From contig PZJY01000004.1 of NCBI GenBank assembly GCA_031472005.1, positions 966,556-1,030,555 of the forward strand: DNA of 64,000 nucleotides, read 5' to 3'. Source of the stretch: Tetracladium setigerum (taxonomy: Eukaryota > Ascomycota > Leotiomycetes > Helotiales). Under the pieces are notes generated by a model. It was not told the origin of the DNA. It saw nothing but the letters and a program-made list of their open reading frames with translations, and ran no database searches. Of this stretch, positions 46,451 through 58,466 are shown in pieces; within the stretch, counting starts at the first letter, position 1; the number at the start of each line of letters is the position of its first letter. Made by a program: the position numbers and the translations under genes.

Positions 46451-48428
46451 TTAATGGGCGTGGGAGAAAGTATTTCAAGTGATTATTAAGTGTTTGGAGA
46501 GATGTGGCAGGCGTGGTAGTTAGATTTAGTTATTTTCAGGAAATTTCACGAAAGTGTCCCTAATACTAACTCTACCGCCAGTTGTCGTAGACAACTCGGG
46601 AGAGCTTTAAAAGGCTCGGGAGACTTCGATTGATCCATTGAATTAACAGAAATGTTATTATTCGAGGAAAAAGTTCTTCGCGAGGAAGCGATGAGCTTGG
46701 TTGCTGTGACATGTTCTTAGCGAAGAATAAAAAGCATAATCCGCGATGGCAAAGACAACTTACTCAACCTCAATCAATGGTACCACACTTCGTGCCCAGC
46801 TCACGTTATATCCAGAGTTCTTGCGTCAAAACAGGCGTGAGTTTTATCGGAGACGCCTTCGAGGAAAGCCCGCTGAATGGAAGAAGACCAGATCGTCTGC
46901 AAGGGGGAAAGATAATTCGCAACCGCTTGTGTAAGGATAGCGAGGGCGTGTTGGAAAGCGATGGACAGGAAGTAGAGGAGATTGATCTACGGGTATTGTT
47001 AGCACATTCATTTCAGGTACGTAACTCTCTTAGGTTGACTTACTCTTGGACGTTAATGCCTTGAGACTGCAATAGGCGATGATGTTTCCGACTATCGTTG
47101 CTCCTACGCTAGCTAGACCCAAAGCTATGGCGATGATATCCACGGTTTCGAGAACTAGGAGAATATCAGAGGCATATTTGAAGTGAAAGGTGGTGCTTGC
47201 TTACCCATATTCAATGGGCGGATCCAGAGTTTTCCCTACTTGAAAGTTCGCCGAAGTAAAAACGGTCACCTGGGGAGAGCATTTGAACGTTGAGGCCCGA
47301 GATAATATAGATGGGCGTCGAGAGCTGGGGCTTGAAGGAGAGGAAGTTTCGGAAGTTTGCACAGTGTAAACATGGCGGTCGTTACGAGAGAAGAAGCTAA
47401 TGGTACCTTTGGATGACCCAATGGGGAGAATGAGATTTGAGAAAGCATTGATGCTACCTTTGGAGTAAGACAAAAGACAGGAGTGAATAGAAAATCAAGT
47501 CCTTGAAGCCCATGCATGGTACTGTTGTGGTCAACTCACAGAGAAGCGAGTGAGAACCAGCATTGTATCCACGGCATTGGTAGCTTGGCGTTTCCTCGAT
47601 GCTGCAAGGGCCCTTTGTAGCTACATTCCTGTCCTTTGGGTGAGACGTTCAACGACCTCGATAGCTTTGATGGCTCGGGCGGCACGATCCGCGTGGCAAT
47701 CTCATTCCAACTTGAATCTTACGAGTCTGACGGGCAGGGATGGCATCATGGCTGAAGATGCATCGGACCTTTGTAGCTTTGATTTTTCTTCCTTTGGAGA
47801 CACATTCCTTGACACTTATGATTTAATGGCTGGGCTTTCCGGCTTTACAGCCCGCGTGGCACTGCGTCCTCCTAACGATGGCGGCTAGGGAGGTTGCCCG
47901 TGAATAGGGATGATCTGGGACCTTTGTAGCGTGCTAGAAAGCCAGATGGCTTGCCCAGCCTTGCATTTTGCCCAATTGAGAGAGGGAATGCCCTCTCACC
48001 GCCCACGGGAGGCCCATCATGCTGCACGTACTTCTGTGGTCTCGCGTTAGCGTGCATACCTCGGCAGGGGTAACATGAACATTGTAACAATGATTGAATT
48101 ACAACATCGATAGCCTCATCTTCTCACCCTTGACGCCGTGGTAGGTCCATGACATCTCGCGTTCTTTAAGACGCTCAGTGATGTTTTAGGATAATAGATT
48201 TTCCTTCTGCCAGCTCTGGAGCTTGGTGGCTGCTTCTTTCCATGCACAAGGTCGGCACTCAGCCGCCACCAGACACTGCTCGCTGCTCGCTCCTTTTGAC
48301 TCTTTAACTGTCCCTCTCCTCCTCTTTCTCGTCTTTTCCTTTCCTGTTGACTAGCCCACCTTTCTTGCGCAAACCTTTTTGCTCTGACCTATTTCAAAGA
48401 GCTTCTGGTATCTTTTTCTGTTCAGACC
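46451..48428. other. Repeat-relic intergenic DNA and Clr5-TPR promoter
   Basis: No supported gene. A 62-codon frame at 46746 (rich in Arg/Lys) and several others have no recognisable partner exons. A short motif (GGrCCTTTGTAGC) occurs three times between 47608 and 47931. Confidence 0.4.
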
Positions 48429-51253
48429 ATGGATCCACCATGGAACCATGCCGGCTGGGCTGGGTATATGCCTCCACCAGCCTTCTTTTCTGTACCCTCG
48501 AACGATCGGTTTGCGCAACCTGAACCACAATCGCATGTGCATGTACATGATGGGCCATCGCTGGCTGCCCCGCAAACGGAAGTACGAAAATGCACTGCAA
48601 AGGACTGGGATACTCACAGAGCCGAGATCATAAGGCTGTACGAAGATAAAACTCTGCCAGCTATCATCGACTTCATGAGAGAGAAATATAGGCTTGAAGC
48701 TACGTATGGAGCTATAATACTTTTAGGATATATCAGCAACTGACTTCTTATCAGCCGGAAACAGTATAAGGATCGATTAGGGGAATGGGGCGTTAAGAAA
48801 GCCATCCGACCAACGGAGATGAGTGCCATGTTAAGGAAGAGGCAGCAGCGGAGGCCGAAAAAGTCTGCTTTTCGACTCCGAGACAAAGAAGTTACTCCCA
48901 AGGTCGATCGGTATGTCAAGGAACATATGCAGTCTTTCGACGCGAATACAGATTGGAACATGCATGGAAATGTGAGCTCAGCAAGTATGATTCCCAAAAC
49001 AGCGATACTCATAAAGACTCTAATCGTGAGTTACTTGTAGCTACTCCTGAAGGTCTCATCGTTTACACGCCATCATCAAATACAGGTCCTCTCAGCCTGC
49101 ACGGGTCTCCAAGTCCACAGCCAAGTTCGTCTCTGCACAATCCCACGAACCCACAATCTCCGCTTTCTTATGGAAGCCCGTATGGAGGTTCATATCAGTT
49201 CGGTGATCCAGCCCGCCCACTCCCAAGCTCGCCTTCGGTCGTTCAGATGACCAGTAGCTTTCACTGGCAACCTTCGTCACCAATGTCAATTGCTGCCTCG
49301 TCAAGCCCTTTCGCTTTCACTGGATCAAATGATATCGAGTTCACAGGTCAAAGTCCGGCACCATTCTCCGTCCCATCAACCCCTGGGCGGCAAGATTATG
49401 ACCTAAGGCAAGACTTAGATATTGGTGTTGTGGGCGTCGAGAATCTGCAGATGAGTGGTTCATTCGATGAACATATAGCGTCACCAACTCCTGCTATTTC
49501 TAGTCTCTCTCCACAACCGCTTTCAGGATCTGATTCTTTCCGAAACTTCCGTAGTGAAGAGAATGATGTGTTCGATACCGCTTCTGGAGTTATCGTGGCT
49601 GTGACGACTATGCCCTTGTCAGAAGAGTATGCAGCAATGATCGTATCTGCCGATGATGCTTTGATCCTCGACCAACATCGTGGGACTCTAGCAAGCAGGC
49701 ATGAAATAGCGGTAATGCTCCGCCATCAGGGCAGGTACGAGACTGCCGTACAGATGCATCGACACACACTACAGCTTAGGGAGGAGGACCTAGGGTTGAA
49801 TCACCCCGATACGCTCAAGAGTATGCACGAGCTAGCAGTGACGCTCCGCCATCAGGGCAGGTACGAGACTGCCGTACAGATGCATCGACACACACTACAG
49901 CTAAGGGAGGAGGACTTAGGGTTGAATCACCCCGATACGCTTAAGAGTATGCACGAGCTAGCAGTGACGCTCCACCATCAGGGCAAGTACGAAAATGCCG
50001 AGAAGATACACCGTCAAACGCTACAGCCGAGGAAAGAGAAACTAGGGTTAATGCACTCCGACACACTAAAGAGTATGCACGAGCTAGCAATGGCGCTCTG
50101 CTATCGTGGCAGGTACCAAAATTCCGAGAAGATACATCGACAAACGCTACAGCTCAGGCAGGAGGCGCTAACCGCCCAGCACCGCGATACCTTAAGGAGT
50201 ATGCATGGACTAGCAGTGTTGTACTCTCATCAGGGCAGGTACAAGACTGTCGAGCGGATAATTCAACGAGTGCTAGACACATACGAGAAAGTGCTAGGAA
50301 AGGAGCACCCTTATACAATAGAGAGCATAAGCGATTTAGCAAGTATATCACACTTTCAAGGCAAGTATAAAATAGCAGAAGAAATGATACGGCGGGCACT
50401 GAACGGGAGCGAGAAGGTGCTAGGAAAGGAGCACCCTAACACACTTGCGAGCGTCCATTATCTAGCCCGGGTACTCGAGTCTCAAGGCCGTTATAAAGAG
50501 GCAGAGGAGATGATACGACGGGCACTTAGCGGGAGCGAGAAGGTGCTAGGAAAGGAGCACCCTAACACACTTGCGAGCGTCCATTATCTAGCCCGGGTAT
50601 TCGAGTCTCAAGGCCGTTATGAAAAGGCAGAGGAGATGATACGACGGGCACTTAGCGGGAGCGAGAAGGTGCTAGGAAAGGAGCACCCTGACACACTTGC
50701 GAGCGTCCATCATCTTGCCCTGGTACTCGAGTTTCAAGGCTATTATAAAGGAGCAGAGGAGATGATACGACGGTCACTCAACGGGAGCGAGAAGGTGCTA
50801 GGAAAGGAGCACCCTAACACACTTGCGAGCGTCCATCATCTTGCCCAGATACTCGAGTCTCAAGGCTATTATAAAGAAGCAGAGGGGATGATACGACGGG
50901 CACTTAGCGGGAAAGAGAAGGTGCTAGGAAAGGAGCACCCTTACACACTTGTAAGCGTCCATCATCTTGCCCTAGCACTCGAATCTCAAGGCCACTATAA
51001 TGAAGCAGAGGAGATAATGCGACGGACACTTAGCGGGAAAGAGAGGGTGCTAGGAAAGGAGCACCCTGAAACGCTTATGAGCGTCTATTGTTTGGCCCAC
51101 ATTCTGTGCAATAAAAAGCAGCATCACAATGCTTCACTATACTATCAACGAGCGAGTGCTGGCTATGAAAAGGTACTTGGATTGGACCACAACATTACAA
51201 AACGATGCATTGAGGATTATTCGGCTATGTTGGATGCGATCCGATCAAAGTGA
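48429..51253 (+). CDS. Clr5-domain protein with kinesin-light-chain-type TPR array
   Basis: About 904 aa from exons 48429-48703, 48755-48971 and 49031-51253. The N-terminus has a Clr5 domain: DWDTHRAEIIRLYEDKTLPA, FMREKYRLEATRKQYKDRL, GEWGVKKAIRPTEM. A Ser/Pro-rich linker follows, then about 12 TPR-like repeats of 42 residues such as HPNTLASVHYLARVLESQGR and YKEAEEMIRRALSGSEKVLG, ending in GLDHNITKRC. Clr5 is a fungal domain of uncertain, possibly DNA-binding, function; this TPR type is common at the C-terminus of fungal NLR proteins. No NB-ARC is present. The second intron's acceptor (GAG at 49030) is weak; an alternative TAG at about 49040 would need one extra base. Repeats are nearly identical in DNA. 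Confidence 0.85.
49695..51080 (+). repeat. 126-bp coding repeats of the TPR array
   Basis: Two blocks of homogeneous units. The first (about 49710-49960) has two copies differing at very few bases (CATCAGGGCAGGTACGAGAC). The second (about 50280-51080) has six or seven copies sharing GAGAAGGTGCTAGGAAAGGA and ACACTTGCGAGCGTCCAT. High nucleotide identity implies recent duplication or gene conversion between units. Confidence 0.85.
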
Positions 51254-51837
51254 GTAGTGAAGGGGAGGGAAGAGAATCGAATGCCGAGGGAAGAACGAGT
51301 CAAACGAACGTCGAGGTACACGATAGCTACAGATCGTGTGGGAGATCAACATCACAGGGGAACAGGTCCCCTCAGGCAAGAGATGGAGAAACGGAACACA
51401 CCGGTGGTTACGTATGGATCTGACCTACATCACCGCCTGTGTGTTTGGACAACTTTTAGCTCTTTTCTTATCCTTTCTTCCAGGATCATTAATCAGTGAA
51501 AACTTGGTGGTGGTGGAAGCTGGAGAAGGGCCGATGCTTTGTTTCTGCTTGTCGACCCAGCCTTTGGTAGTGTTGGAGGTGCTGAAGGTTTTGGGATAAT
51601 TGGCTCGGGTTTGGCGACCAAAGGGTCGTCGGGCAGCCCGACGTGGGCGACTTCGGTCTTGTTGGAGGTGGTTGTGATTCAGCAGCAGGCTAGAAATCCG
51701 ACATTGTGTGTTTGTATTAGGATGTGTGCGTGCGAAGTGGAGAGATTTTCGGGTATATGTGAATGGGTATCTGTGTATGGGTGTGTGGAAAATTTGTACG
51801 TTCGTTCACCCTGTCCAAAAATCTTCCCAACCAATAG
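51254..51837. other. 3' flank of Clr5-TPR gene, no gene seen
   Basis: GT-rich DNA without recognised coding sequence. Confidence 0.45.
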
Positions 51838-51990
51838 TTGTTAGAAACATCCGAGAAGGTACCAACAGTAATGAGCTACGAGGCCTCGAAATTTAAGAAC
51901 GTTTTCCGATGGGGATTTCAAGTCGCACCTTTTGCCGATAACATCCATGGTCTGAAGTTGCTTCTCGACGATGGTCAAGAAAACCGCTAT
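51838..51990 (+). pseudogene. Hsp70-like protein fragment
   Basis: The frame reads SEKVPTVMSYEA, RWGFQVAPFADN and LKLLLDDGQENRY. This matches the pattern KVPT...WGFQ...KLLLD of the divergent Hsp70-like (actin-ATPase) proteins abundant in filamentous fungi. No flanking exons of the family could be found, so it is probably a remnant. Confidence 0.4.
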
Positions 51991-52861
51991 GGGCTGTCAC
52001 AGGGTGAGTCAGCATCGAGTACTGCCATTTTGCCCATAACTTGTACGGTACACATTCTGACCAGAAGTTGGATAGTTACGCTGAGTCCTCGAGACTGCTC
52101 AAATCGCTTTTGTAGTCGCGGTGTAGAAGCTCTACTCCATGCTTCGGAGGGACGAGGAATGGAGGTGGGAGGAGCCGGGCTTGAGCGAGGCGGGTGTACC
52201 CAGCATCCATAGTCTTGTGGACATCCTCCAGGTTGTTGGGCGCAAGGGACGACAACAGGACCCAGATTATGTGGCCTGGTTTGCGGCTGCGATGATGATG
52301 ATGGAGAGAGTATGGCTGCCGCTACCACCACGAAGAATCAAGAAATGATAATTTCGCTCAAATCCAACACCAGCAGCGCCAAAGCCTCCACGGACTCACG
52401 AATCAAACCCGGATCAGTGAGTTGCTCAATCATCGCTCTCACCAGCATCAATCACTTTGCCCGAAACTTATTTCGCTTCAGGTAGTTGTCATGACCCAAC
52501 TATTAATAATTTTTTATTTTTTGACCCATATTTTACACTATGAGAGTTCTTTATAGAGTAGTCTAAGCTAGCCACCTGGCTTCCAGTACTATTATACCCA
52601 CGAGCCTCAGGCTCCTATGCTGCACGTGATACTATTCGTAACATAGTGGCACAATAATTGAGACGTGTCGTTCTAAGATTTTCCAAGAATGCCAGCATGC
52701 CTCTACCCATGGTGTGGTGATATTTGAAGTAGCGGAGTTTGGAAGGTAACTCGGGCCGTGCTACCGAGCCACCCAATTCCACAGCATATAAACAGTCTCA
52801 CAGGCCATCCACATATCTGTCGCAGTCTTATTCTATTATATTGAAAATCTAGTCAAATACA
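51991..52861. other. Intergenic with possible LTR fragment
   Basis: No supported gene. From about 52487 (TGTCATGACCC) to 52630 the DNA is AT-rich and includes GAGCCTCAGGCTC followed by CTATGCTGC. The LTR-like element at 39 kb has a similar GAGCCTGAGGCTC next to AGCAGCATAAG, so both may derive from one repeat family. The last 100 bases are the acetyltransferase promoter. Confidence 0.35.
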
Positions 52862-53610
52862 ATGACATCCTCACAAGCCGTCCCATTTATCCGTTCGTAC
52901 AACCCTTCAACGGATGAGTTAGCAATAATTCACATCGTAAGCCCTACTACTAAAGTTCCTCCTTCAAATCAATGTTAAAACTGATAAACTCAGTGCCAAC
53001 AAACTCTGCCTACAGTCTTAAAATCCAGCCCAGCATGGGACATTGGGCCTTACATCTGGGCAGTCCCCTATGGTCGTCTCACCCCCGATTTCTGTTTCGT
53101 ACTCGATGACGGGACAGGCACAGCGGTTGGCTACATCATCGGCACACCATCCCTCTCCGTCTTTTTGAAAAATTATGATTCCTTCTTGTCCTCTATCAAG
53201 ACCGAGCCAGTGGATCTCTCTCAGCCGCTAATGGCTCCTCGAGCAAAGTGGGGCGAGGATCTCAAGACCTGTCTCTTGCAGATTGTCTGGGATCCCGCTG
53301 GCGCGGGGGATCTTGCACATTTAGATTTCCCAGGTTTGCTTGACGAATTTGCAGCGCATTTACATATTGACTTGCTCCCCGCGTTTCAGGCAAAGGGGTG
53401 GGGACAGAAATTAATGGAGCGATTTTGGGGAGGCTGAAGGAGGTGGGGGTGGATGGAGTCCACCTTGTTATGGCGGGAGATAATTTTAGGGCAGAGAAAT
53501 TCTATGTTAAGTTGGGGTTTGAGAGGTATCCTTTTGTGATTGATGGGGGATTGAGTGGAGAAAAGGGGAAGCATGAGAATGGGAATTTGTGGATGGTTCG
53601 GAAGATATAA
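52862..53610 (+). CDS. GNAT-family acetyltransferase, one-base frameshift
   Basis: About 230 aa from exons 52862-52936 and 52994-53610. It starts with FIRSYNPSTDELAIIHI and contains VLDDGTGTAVGYIIGTP, the acetyl-CoA-binding-like QAKGWGQKLMERF and the C-terminal FYVKLGFERYPF. These fit a GCN5-related N-acetyltransferase resembling the uncharacterised fungal GNATs related to the acetyltransferase part of O-GlcNAcase-type proteins. The substrate is unknown. At 53427-53430 one more G in the GGGG run links ERFWG to RLKEVGVDGVHLVMAGDN; without it a TGA stop truncates the conserved second half. Confidence 0.82.
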
Positions 53611-54588
53611 TTAAATGAGCACTATGGTGGCGATGCAATTGAATATGGATATCATTTAGCTAACGTCAGTATATTGAAGTAAGCATGAAATTCGGTTGAT
53701 CATAGATCTGTTTGAGCATTTGAGGTTGAGTATGTATTATGAAGGAGGTGGATACCGAATTGTATCTCAGTCGTAGTAGGCTATGCCTTATGCAAAGAGC
53801 CTCTACTTAGATAGCTTCTCTTCCCCTCAAGGCAAAGAAGAGCACATCGAATTAGTACAAAGTATCATTATATACCTTTGTTCTATGTCACCGGAAAGCA
53901 ATTGTTACGTATTATAACCACCTTTGGTGTAATACCAACATAACCCTGATTATACGCTTTTAAGCTTATAAAATATAAAATATAAAATATAAATCTTTCA
54001 TTTCTCTCTTAATATTATCCTTTCAACAACTGTTAAGGACGGTCTTCGCCTTTACAATAGTGGCCCCCGGAGTGACCCAAAAAGGGGCATTCTTCACCGG
54101 TCGGCATAGCCCTCGGCCCCTAGTTCATTTATTTAACTATACTACTCAAGTTTATCTGTCTAGTTATTTCTATTTTTATTTTAATCAAAAAGATGTCAAG
54201 AACCCTAAAAAAGACCCACGAGGTCCCTACACGTGGATATAGTACTGTCGAAAACAGGAGGTGTGCCAAGCATCTATCCTCCGAAGAATTGCAGCATTTT
54301 AATTCCCTTCTAAGCGACATTTCCAAGCCTCTCAACTCGGGTTGGACAACACCATGTCTCTGTAGGCGGTAACAACCACAAAAGCGCGCCACAGATTCTC
54401 AAATCTGTCGGAATCACACCAGCCACCAATATTCCGTAAAGCAAAAAAGAAATGTCTTTTGGAACGTCTCAGCCTCAGTCATTCCCTCAATCAAGCAAAA
54501 AGGATGGTATCCCCCCTCTTCTCCATTGTGTTCGTTTTCCCCTTTTCCATCTCAGGTACTGTACGATAGAAATAGTAATCACGGAAGT
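53611..54588. other. Intergenic, AT-rich, possible LTR edge
   Basis: No gene recognised. Around 54031-54085 the sequence AATAGTGGCCCCCGGAGTGA resembles a retrotransposon LTR end with primer-binding site, but no second LTR or coding part was found. Confidence 0.35.
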
Positions 54589-55511
54589 ATGCGCTCTTTC
54601 ACCACAAAAGTTGTCAGCCTTTTGGCACTGTCTCTCCAAAGCTCCTTGGTGAGATCAGCATCAACTCAATCCGCTGCTATTGCAACCCCTACAACGAACC
54701 CAGCGACGATTACGGCCGTTTCAATTAAACAATGCCCGACAAACCTTGATACTCCAGAATTCAAGTCAGTTCATACAGAACCCCCCTTTTGAATTTATCA
54801 ACAGTCCCCAAAGCCCAATTTCGAGTGTATCCTATCTCTTGGTGTTTTTTGGAGGGAAAAGGGGAGCTAATTGAGATGTGACAATAGGTCCGCAGACGCT
54901 TGTAAAAGCAAACTGGGAACTTCCTACTATGGGTATTGTAATTCGGGCGAAGGTCAATGCGAGTGTTGGTTTATGACACAGGAGGCAGCGTAAGTCTTCA
55001 AATTTCATTTGTCACTTCTTCTTTATTTCTTCCTTCTCCATCACACTTTTCATCAAACCTTTCATCCGCACACAACAAAACTCCATTCAATACAATACAA
55101 TAGAATACAGTAACTAATCGAAACCCCCCTCTTTCCCCGCAACAGATGCTTCGAATCGTGGTGTCCAGGCTACTCAACTCGCTTCCTGTACAACCCTAAT
55201 CCCGAAACGCAAGCGGTCAATATGATGGTTTGGGAATCACAGTCTGCGTCTTGTGCTGCAACGCCGGGATTGATTCCTTCAGGTGCTGTTGGTGGTGGTG
55301 GGAAAAATAATGGTGGTGTTACGTTGACTGGGTTTCCAGCTACGAGTGGGGTTACGGGTGGTGGATCGATTGCTGCTGCGACAGGGACGGGGACAGCGAC
55401 GGGGACGAATACGGGAATTGCAAAGAGTGGTGCTGGGAGGAATGGAGAAATTGGGGTTTGGAGTGTTGTGGGGGGTTGGTTGGAGTGGGTGTTTTGATGA
55501 TGTGGGTTTGA
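54589..55511 (+). CDS. Cys-rich secreted protein with GPI-anchor-like tail
   Basis: About 215 aa from exons 54589-54764, 54888-54989 and 55146-55511; introns are 123 and 156 nt. A signal peptide (residues 1-23, FTTKVVSLLALSLQSSLVRS) leads to a compact Cys-rich domain with eight Cys: KQCPTN, DACKSK, GYCNSGEGQCECWF, ACFESWC and SASCAAT. A Gly/Thr/Ala-rich low-complexity stretch follows. The end is hydrophobic (GVGVLMMWV then stop), as for GPI attachment, but only if one G is added to the G run at 55470-55475; the frame as given ends earlier at TGA 55496. The domain is unrecognised. Candidate cell-wall protein or effector-like protein. Confidence 0.75.
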
Positions 55512-56426
55512 GAAGTTGGTGGATGATATCTCTTGCGCTTATGTGTTTTTGCGTTTTTGAATCTGCGCAATATCAATTCTTAGATCCGAGCTACTCAGAT
55601 GATGTAATAGGATATTTTATGACGTATTTTGATGCCGCAATGTGTTGGTGATAACTTTGATGGCAATTAGAGCATTCGGCGTTGGAGACTTGGCAGCCTG
55701 ACTACATATTAGTACCTACGAGAGTGAGGAAGTCAGTAACTACTCTGAGTTGAAGCAAAGCCAAATAACAGATAAAATATACTGGTTAATTCATTCTGAT
55801 ACGGTCCGTTTCTATACCGGCACAGGAGTGCCTGGGATTTTAAGGTCATGGAGAAAATGGGCAGCAGTATCGCTGTGAGCGGTACAAGCATGGTTCAGTC
55901 CTGCTACAAGCGCGACTGTCAACTTGCGATGTGCAAAAAAATTTCGGTCAGTGGATTGAAGTATGAAAGCAAATTGATGCTTGAGGTTTAGAGTAAGGGT
56001 GAGAAAGAGAATGACGAGGATGGGAGTGGTGTACAGTCACGTGGTTACGCGTCGGATAAATCTACACAACTAATAAGATACTTCAATTTCTTGAATTCAG
56101 CTCATTTGACATCATAGCGACAAGAATGAATAGAGAGCCTGTTACTTGTTACGTGGTGACTTCTTACGCTAGGTTTACGTGAATACTAGTGTTCCATAAG
56201 CGAAACCATCTGGATATGATGTTTTGTCCCTTTGAATCCTGAAGCCACTTCATTCAAACGCAATTCGGATGCTTATTTTCATCATTTAACATTGATTCCA
56301 AAAACATAAACGCTACCAATATCCCTACCATATATAGTACACGAAGAAATTCTTGACTTATCGTACAGTTTCTAGGCTCCCATGAACACCTGCCCTTTGA
56401 AACCTTTCAGTCACTTAGTTCGACCT
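55512..56426. other. Intergenic, no gene seen
   Basis: Convergent 3' flanks of the Cys-rich protein gene and the transporter gene. No coding structure recognised. Confidence 0.5.
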
Positions 56427-58466
56427 TTACTTTCGTTGCTCAACAAACATATCGGTTCCCTCCTGACCATCTCCTTTCTGCCCATTCTTCTCCCGCATCA
56501 CTCGATCCGCTGTAATGAGCTCTTCGCCCTGAGGTGGTTCCCAACCGGCACTCTTTCGTCTGAAATAAACCCAAACCATTAGTCTTGATTCACATACGCA
56601 AGACAGGAGCTCCGGGCTGATGATAGGTTGTACTTACGGGGGAACGTGTAAAAGATACATAGTATCGATCTGCTCCAAACTCTTTCCATTACTCTCGATC
56701 AGGAAGAGGTAGATCACAGCTGCAGCGGCAAGATTGCATCCTGCAAACACATATCCATATGCGAAGCCGATTCGATCCGTGATGAGAGGGGTGAAGAATG
56801 CGAGGTAGAAGTTCCAGAACTATTGCCGTAAATTAACATCTTCTCTCAAGTCTGTAAGGGGAGGGACAAAACATACCCAGTTGCTAGCCGAACAATAAGA
56901 AATAGCCTGAGATCTATATCTACCCGGAAACATCTCGGCTACACAAGCCCAAGCCATAGGTCCCCAAGTCGAGGCAAATGCAGCAATGAACAAACAAGCG
57001 CTCACAAGCATGACATAACCAGCGGTTTTGCTCTGCTCCCCGTTGGGACCTTCGAGTTTAAAGTGACCCATGCTGGCGTACACGAGGAAACATGCGCTCA
57101 TCCACAAGGCGCCGAGAGTAAGGCATTTGCGACGACCGAATTTCTCGACCATGTAGAGGCCGGGAAACGTGCACACGACGTTCACGGAACCCAGAATGAT
57201 CTGTGTGATGTAGGAATTGGAAATACCGACCGAGGCAAAGATTGTCGTTCCAAAATACATGTACATATTCATACCCTACCAGCTAGATGTCAGTAAAGGT
57301 ATCTGGGAGACTAGGAGGTGTTGGGGGTGGTTGGGTTGTGTTGGGGAGGGAGGTTTGGAGAAAACTCACAGTAAGTTGTTGAAACGCTTGGATTGACATT
57401 CCAAGCAGAATACGATAACGCATTCTTGGGCCCGTGAATACTTCTGACCATTTGCGGCCTTCGGCGCCAGCTTCTTCTTCTCTCAACTTTTCGGCAAGGT
57501 CATTCATTGTGTCGTTGACAACACGGTGTTCTGGGCTGACACCATAGAACGCTGCTATGCTCTTACGTGCTTGGTCTTGTTTGCCATAGCGGTAGTCGAA
57601 ACGTGGTGATTCGGGGAAGAAGAGGATTCCAAGACCGAGAATGATGGCCCAGAGGAATCCAATTCCGAGGACAATTCTCCAGGATCCAGTGTTGTGGATA
57701 CCTTCCGTACCGAAGTTGATGAGATTGGCGAGAAGGATACCGATGGTGATGAATAGTTGATAACAGCTGAGCGAGTGGTCAGTAGCAATTGGGGAAAGAG
57801 GGTCATGAGGAAACAAACCAGACAATAGCACCACGAATATGGGCGGGTGATGACTCTCCTTGATACATAGGAACCAATACAGAGAGACCACCAATAGACA
57901 GACCAGATACAATACGCCCAATCATCATCTCATACCATTTTGGATACTCTGCGGCGATCTGAATGATATTTCCAACCATGAAGATAATACACCATCCGCA
58001 AATACTATATTTCCTTCCAATCGCTCGATGATTTGCGATTGGTGCAGAGATGAGCGCGCCGACGAGTGTTCCTATCGAAAGTGTTCCAACAATCAATCCA
58101 GATCTCTTCCAAGTAAACTCGAATTCTGGTTCTCTCGAATCGGCGAAATTGTAGAGGAAGTTTTCCATTTCCAGGAAACCGCTGATCTTAAATGGGATGT
58201 GTTAGCATTGGAAATTTCTGGAAAGGAACAAAGTTGAGAGGGGCAATTACTTGACCAGTATCATATCCAAAACAAAGACCACCCATTGACACGAGGATGG
58301 CCATGAAAAACGTCCTCGTCGTCAAGAATGGCACTTTCGAATCATCATATCTTCCCTTCTCCATTGTAGGAGCACCTCTCGTATCCTGAGCAACGGGTGC
58401 ATCTTCAACATTCGTCGTCTCAGAGAGACTTGAACGTCTTGTTTCTCCAGTATTTCTTGCTGCCAT
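56427..58466 (-). CDS. MFS sugar (hexose-type) transporter
   Basis: 564 aa from exons 58466-58251, 58186-57819, 57766-57370, 57275-56877, 56819-56638 and 56559-56427; all phases agree. Sugar-porter signatures are present: GLCFGYDTGQ in helix 1, GRIVSGLSIGGLSVLVPMYQ, PESPRFDYRYGK, FGRRKCLTLGA, and the C-terminal ESNGKSLEQIDTMY after helix 12. It resembles fungal high-affinity monosaccharide transporters: 12 membrane helices, plasma membrane, proton symport by family analogy. The 72-residue N-terminal exon is polar before helix 1. No damage seen. Confidence 0.93.

Noticed and set aside
47600..47940. Thrice-repeated GGrCCTTTGTAGC motif
   Set aside because: Irregular spacing and no surrounding structure; probably relic repeat DNA, not a defined array.
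54031..54085. LTR/primer-binding-site-like edge
   Set aside because: No second LTR, no coding domain and no target-site duplication; kept only as a note in the intergenic entry.
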